A stretch of 64,000 bases of DNA from Rosa chinensis (Eukaryota > Streptophyta > Magnoliopsida > Rosales > Rosaceae), in contig NC_037092.1 of assembly GCF_002994745.2 (NCBI RefSeq), positions 86,218,398 to 86,282,397 of the forward strand. Reading direction: 5' to 3'. The notes under the pieces were generated by a model. It saw only the letters and a list, made by a program, of their open reading frames with translations. It was not told where the DNA came from and made no database searches. Made by a program: the position numbers and the translations under genes. This document shows, in pieces, positions 60,359-64,000 of the stretch; position 1 is the stretch's first letter; the number at the start of each line of letters is the position of its first letter.

Positions 60359-60393
60359 TTTTTTTTTTTGTTTTTTGTTTTTTTTTTTTTTTT
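60359..60393. repeat. Poly-T tract
   Basis: T-rich run, interrupted by two short g breaks, between the antisense gene and pol. Confidence 0.95.
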
Positions 60394-60482
60394 CACTGTA
60401 ATAATGAACTATTTTGGGTGGGGAGTCCCAGCCCTGAAATGAAATTTCAGAGTTTGACGTTTGTCATGATGTGTTTGTACCG

Positions 60483-63400
60483 CTAGAGTTTTGACGTAGA
60501 GTTTTGACGTAGAATGACTTCCTTCATTACCCAGTCCCCCAGTTGGAGGTTCCGGGCCTTGACTCTGGCGTTGTAGAAACGCGATACCCGCTGCTTGTTT
60601 TGCAGGTTGCATAGGTGGGCCCTGTGTCGCTTTTCCTCCAGGAGGTCCTTGTCCAGGTTGATGCCGTCAGTGTTGGTCTCTGGGCGGTAGCCCTCGACCC
60701 TGGCGGTAGGTTGAGAGACCTCAATGGGCAGGACAGCCTCCGTTCCGAACATCATGCAGAAGGGAGTTTCACCTGTTGCGGAAGTTGGGGTTGTTCTGAT
60801 GGCCCATAGAACTTCCGGGAGTTTCTCCGCCCATAGACCCTTTGCTTTGTCGAGTTTTTTCTTCAGCAGCCTTTTGATTATCTTGTTTGCTGCTTCGACC
60901 TGACCGTTGGTCTGGGGGTGGGCGACAGATGCGAAACTCATCTTAGTACCCAAGTTGGCGGTGAAAGAGATGAGCTCCTCGTTGTTGAATTGTGTGCCGT
61001 TGTCGGTGATTATCGTGTGTGGGACACCGTAACGGCAGTAGATGTTCTTCCAGAGGAAGTGAATTACCTTGGCGGTAGTTATTGCTGTTAGTGGTTCCGC
61101 CTCTATCCACTTGCTGTCGTAGTCGATAGCCACTATAATGTACTTGAACTGGCCCTTGGCGGTTTGAAATTTTCCCATCAGATCCAGGCCCCAAGTTGAG
61201 TGGATCCATGGGGCGACGATGACCGATAGTGGTTCCGCCGGTGCATGCGGGATGTCAGCAAATTGTTGGCACTTGTGGCATGATCTTGCTACCTGGCGGG
61301 CATCGTCGCCGAGAGTAGGCCAAAAATAGCCTTGTCGCATTGTGCGATTGGCTAAGGATCTGGCGCCCGAATGGTTTCCGCATTCTCCGCTATGAATTGC
61401 TGCCAGAACGACCTTTCCCTCCTCTGGGGTTAGGCAGCGGAGGTTGGGATGGGTGAATCCCTGGCGGTACAGCTTGCCGCTCTGGATGTTGTAGCGGGTT
61501 GCCCTCCGCTGGAGTTGTCGCGCCTTAACCTTGTCGTCCGGCAATGTGCCGTTGCGCTTGTATTCAATGACTTCGTCCATCCAGCTGGTATTGACCTCAA
61601 TGTTGAAGATCTCCGCCAGGGTTTTTGTGATACTTGGCTTGTCAAGACATTCCACTCTTGTGTCCGCTGGACTCTGATGTGGCTGGGCGGTTGCTAGCCT
61701 TGCCAGTGAATCAGCCTTGGCGTTCTTTTCCCTGGGGATTTGTGTGATGTTATGAAATTTGAATTTCTTGAGGAGTGTCTTAACGTACCCCAAGTATGCC
61801 GCTAACTGTTGGTCCTTGGCCTGGAAGCTGTCATTGACCTGATTAACGACCAACTGGGAATCACTAAAGATGTTGACGCTGTCAGCCCCTGAATCGATGG
61901 CGAGGAGTAGGCCGGCAATGAGTGCCTCGTATTCCGCCATGTTGTTGGAGGCTTTGAAGTTGAATTTTAGTGCGTATTCCACATTCAGCCCCCCAGGGCC
62001 TGTGAGGATGACTCCTGCGCCGCTGGCCTTGGCGCTGGCGGAGCCGTCCACATGCAGGTTCCAATCTGATTGTAGGGGAGCTGGCTCCTTAGCGGTGACC
62101 ATTTCCGTCCCGGGCTCATTCTCCGTGCTGGGACTGGGCTGGCGCTCAGTGAGCTCGGCGATGAAGTCCGCTACCGCCTGACCCTTCATGGCGGTTCTTG
62201 GCTTGTAGTCTATGTCAAATTCACTGAGCTCGATGGCCCACTTGCTGAGGCGCCCTGAATGTTCAGGGTTCTGCATTACCTGTCTCAGTGGTTGATTGGT
62301 CAGCACGTGGATTGTGTGCGCTTGAAAATACTGGCGGAGGCGCCTGGCGGCAACGATGAGCGCAAGAGCTAGCTGTTCTAAGGGTGGATACCTTGTTTCT
62401 GCCCCGTTCATGCCCCTGCCGGCGTAGAAAACTGGGAGCTCGTCCTGTCCCTCCCGCCGGACAATGGCGCAACTCACCGCTGATACCGATACTGCTAGGT
62501 ATATGAACAGTGTCTCTCCTTGCACAGGGATAGAGAGTAGTGGGACTGCCGCCAGGTAATCCTTCAAGCCTTGAAACGCCGCCTGACATTCTGGGTTCCA
62601 GTTGATGACTTTCTTGTGAGTTGTTTTGAGGAGTTTGAAAAATGGGGCACACCTGTCAGTGAGCCTGGAGATGAATCGAGAGAGGGCGGTTAACTTGCCT
62701 TGGAGGCATTGGACGTGTACCTTATACTCAGGGTCTGCCAGGTCGAGTATGGCCTGCACCTTGTCCGGGTTAGCCTCGATGCCTCGTTCACTGACGATAT
62801 AACCCAGAAATTTGCTGGCGGTGACGCCAAAGAAGCATTTTTCTGGGTTGAGGCGCATGCCATAGGCCAGGAGGATGGTAACTATGATCTTGAGGTTTGC
62901 CACGTGTCCGCTGGCTTTTATACTCTTGACCAACATGTCGTCCACGTAGACCTCGATTATCTTGCCCAAATGTTCAGCGAACATAGCATTCATCAGCCGC
63001 TGATAAGTTGCTCCGGCGTTCTTCAGACCGAAAGGCATAACATTGTAGCAATAGAGGCCCTTGTCGGTGGTGAAGGTGGTACACTCCTGATCGCTGGGAT
63101 GCATCTTGATCTGATTGTAACCGGAGAAAGCGTCCATCATGCTGAGGAGTTCATGCCCGGCGGTTGCGTCAACCAGCTGATCAATGCGTGGGAGAGGGAA
63201 ACTGTCCTTTGGGCACGCCTTGTTGAGATTTTTGAAGTCGACACACATCCGCCACTTGCCGCTAGGCTTCTTGACCATGACCAGGTTGGAGATCCATTGG
63301 GGATAGATTACCTGGCGGATGAATCCAATGCCCTGGAGTTTGGCGACCTCTTCTCCTATGGCGAGGTATTTCTCCTCGTCGAAGGCCCTTCGCCTCTGCT

Positions 63401-63709
63401 TGATGGGATGGAAGGATGGCTTAATGGTTAGTTTGTGTGTGATGATTTCGGGAGAGATACCTGGCATGTCCGCATATGACCATGCGAAAACGGCGGCGTT
63501 GTCCCGCAGGAATTGAGTAAGTTCTGCGGCTATTTCTGGGTCTAGCTGAGCTCCTATGCGGACTGTCCGCTCTGGGTGCTCGTCAGAGATGTTGATGACC
63601 TTCAACGATGTTTCAGGATTGACCGGTTCCTTCCTTACGTATTTCTCCTCCTCATCCCTAGGATCCTCGAAGATATCCGGTGGCGGTGCCTGATTTCCTA
63701 CCGTTAGGA
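60483..63709 (-). CDS. Tat element pol (RT - RNase H - RNase H2-like - integrase), 5' cut
   Basis: The frame is open from the CACTA boundary to the stop at 60483. In order: RT with MPFGLKNAGATYQRLMN and YVDDMLVKS (near 62940); RNase H (YFQAHTIHVLTNQPLRQVM); a second RNase H (LHVDGSASAKASGAGVIL, NNMAEYEALIAGL); and integrase with a zinc-finger part (CGNHSGARSL, CHKCQQF), core GLDLMGKF, ITDNGTQFNNEE and HPQTNGQVEAANK. No internal stop was seen. Its C-terminus ends soon after LQLGDWVM, where related integrases continue. Protease and gag lie upstream, past the insertion. Confidence 0.92.
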
Positions 63710-64000
63710 CACTATGCCAAAAGTGGTATCAGACGACAGACAGAAACTGTTGTCTGATTTGGAGTGCCACCGTTGTAGAGGTGACCGCTGTCTGATGAAA
63801 AATCAGACAACGGTGGAACACAGTTGTCTGAGAAACATACAGACAACGTGTATGTGTTAAACATGTTGTGTGATACTCGGCAGATGGCTTGGCAGGTGGC
63901 TCGGCAGATGCCAAGCGCAGCTGCGCGGCAGTTGCGGCGTTGCCTTCAGACAACAGTTCTAGTGTTGAAGCTGTTGTATGTTGAGCTTCTCAGACAACAG
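63710..64000. mobile_element. CACTA-like transposon end
   Basis: Pol is cut exactly at cactatgccaaaa (63710), a CACTA-type terminus, after a gga that could be one copy of the 3-bp TSD. The following 280 bp contain at least eight copies of cagacaac or its complement gttgtctg, including an inverted pair around gatgaaaaatc. Such subterminal repeats bind the transposase in CACTA elements. The other end is outside the window. Confidence 0.7.

Larger units (their letters stand above)
55158..63709 (-). mobile_element. Tat-lineage Ty3/Gypsy retrotransposon, 3' part
   Basis: The 3' LTR is at 55158-55672, a polypurine tract at 55673-55690, a spliced antisense gene at 57635-60333, and pol at 60483-63709 on minus. 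The dual RNase H (a second, archaeal-type RNase H before the integrase) and an antisense gene between pol and the 3' LTR are known marks of Tat elements. Pol is open over more than 1,000 codons, so the copy is young. A CACTA-like end cuts it at 63710; gag and the 5' LTR are outside the window. Confidence 0.85.

Overview
This window is nuclear DNA of a flowering plant, very probably a eudicot. The evidence is intron-containing genes with GT/AG splice sites, a TIR-domain immune receptor, and several classes of plant transposable element. The TIR immune genes and an endogenous caulimovirid would fit Rosaceae, but that placement is an inference. No bacterial-type gene, tRNA, rRNA or CRISPR array was found.

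Layout. 1-5.5 kb: AT-rich DNA, an old Copia fragment and an LTR-like block. 5.5-10.5 kb (minus): a chimeric gene with a TIR exon, a TNL-type linker exon and eight exons of a MEKK1-like MAPKKK kinase domain. It carries three lesions, so this copy reads as a pseudogene. 10.7-15.9 kb: a duplicated upstream segment, a second Copia fragment, and a long-TIR element nested in an ATATCG-rich element. 15.9-18.7 kb: an internally deleted hAT transposon. 18.7-22.0 kb: a third TIR copy, broken by stops and frameshifts and by a solo LTR with a perfect target-site duplication (TSD). 22.0-27.8 kb: a second long-TIR element, the paralogous duplicated segment, and mostly featureless DNA. 27.9-29.5 kb: NLR relics. 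29.5-33.4 kb (minus): an apparently intact NLR in which a TIR exon is joined to an NB-ARC/LRR of CNL (RPS2/RPS5-like) type. 34.0-34.6 kb: a complete hAT MITE. 34.9-45.2 kb: a degraded endogenous pararetrovirus (Caulimoviridae) split by a second solo LTR of the same family as the one at 18.8 kb. 45.5-54.8 kb: an old Copia element with both LTRs, split by a third, unrelated solo LTR. 55.0-64 kb: a LINE tail, then most of a young Tat-type Gypsy element with an intact pol on minus and a spliced antisense gene on plus. A CACTA-like terminus interrupts its pol at 63.71 kb.

How it fits together. The most interesting signal is the pair of TIR chimeras. The TIR-kinase and TIR-CNL genes share a TIR exon, a phase-2 intron of about 90 bp and the first 13 codons of the next exon (linker motif (D/E)xVExIVExV). 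They then diverge into a MAPKKK kinase in one gene and a CNL-type NB-ARC in the other. This looks like reuse of a TIR-plus-linker module on different immune signalling outputs. The remainder is a layered record of insertions, several dated relative to each other by exact TSDs.
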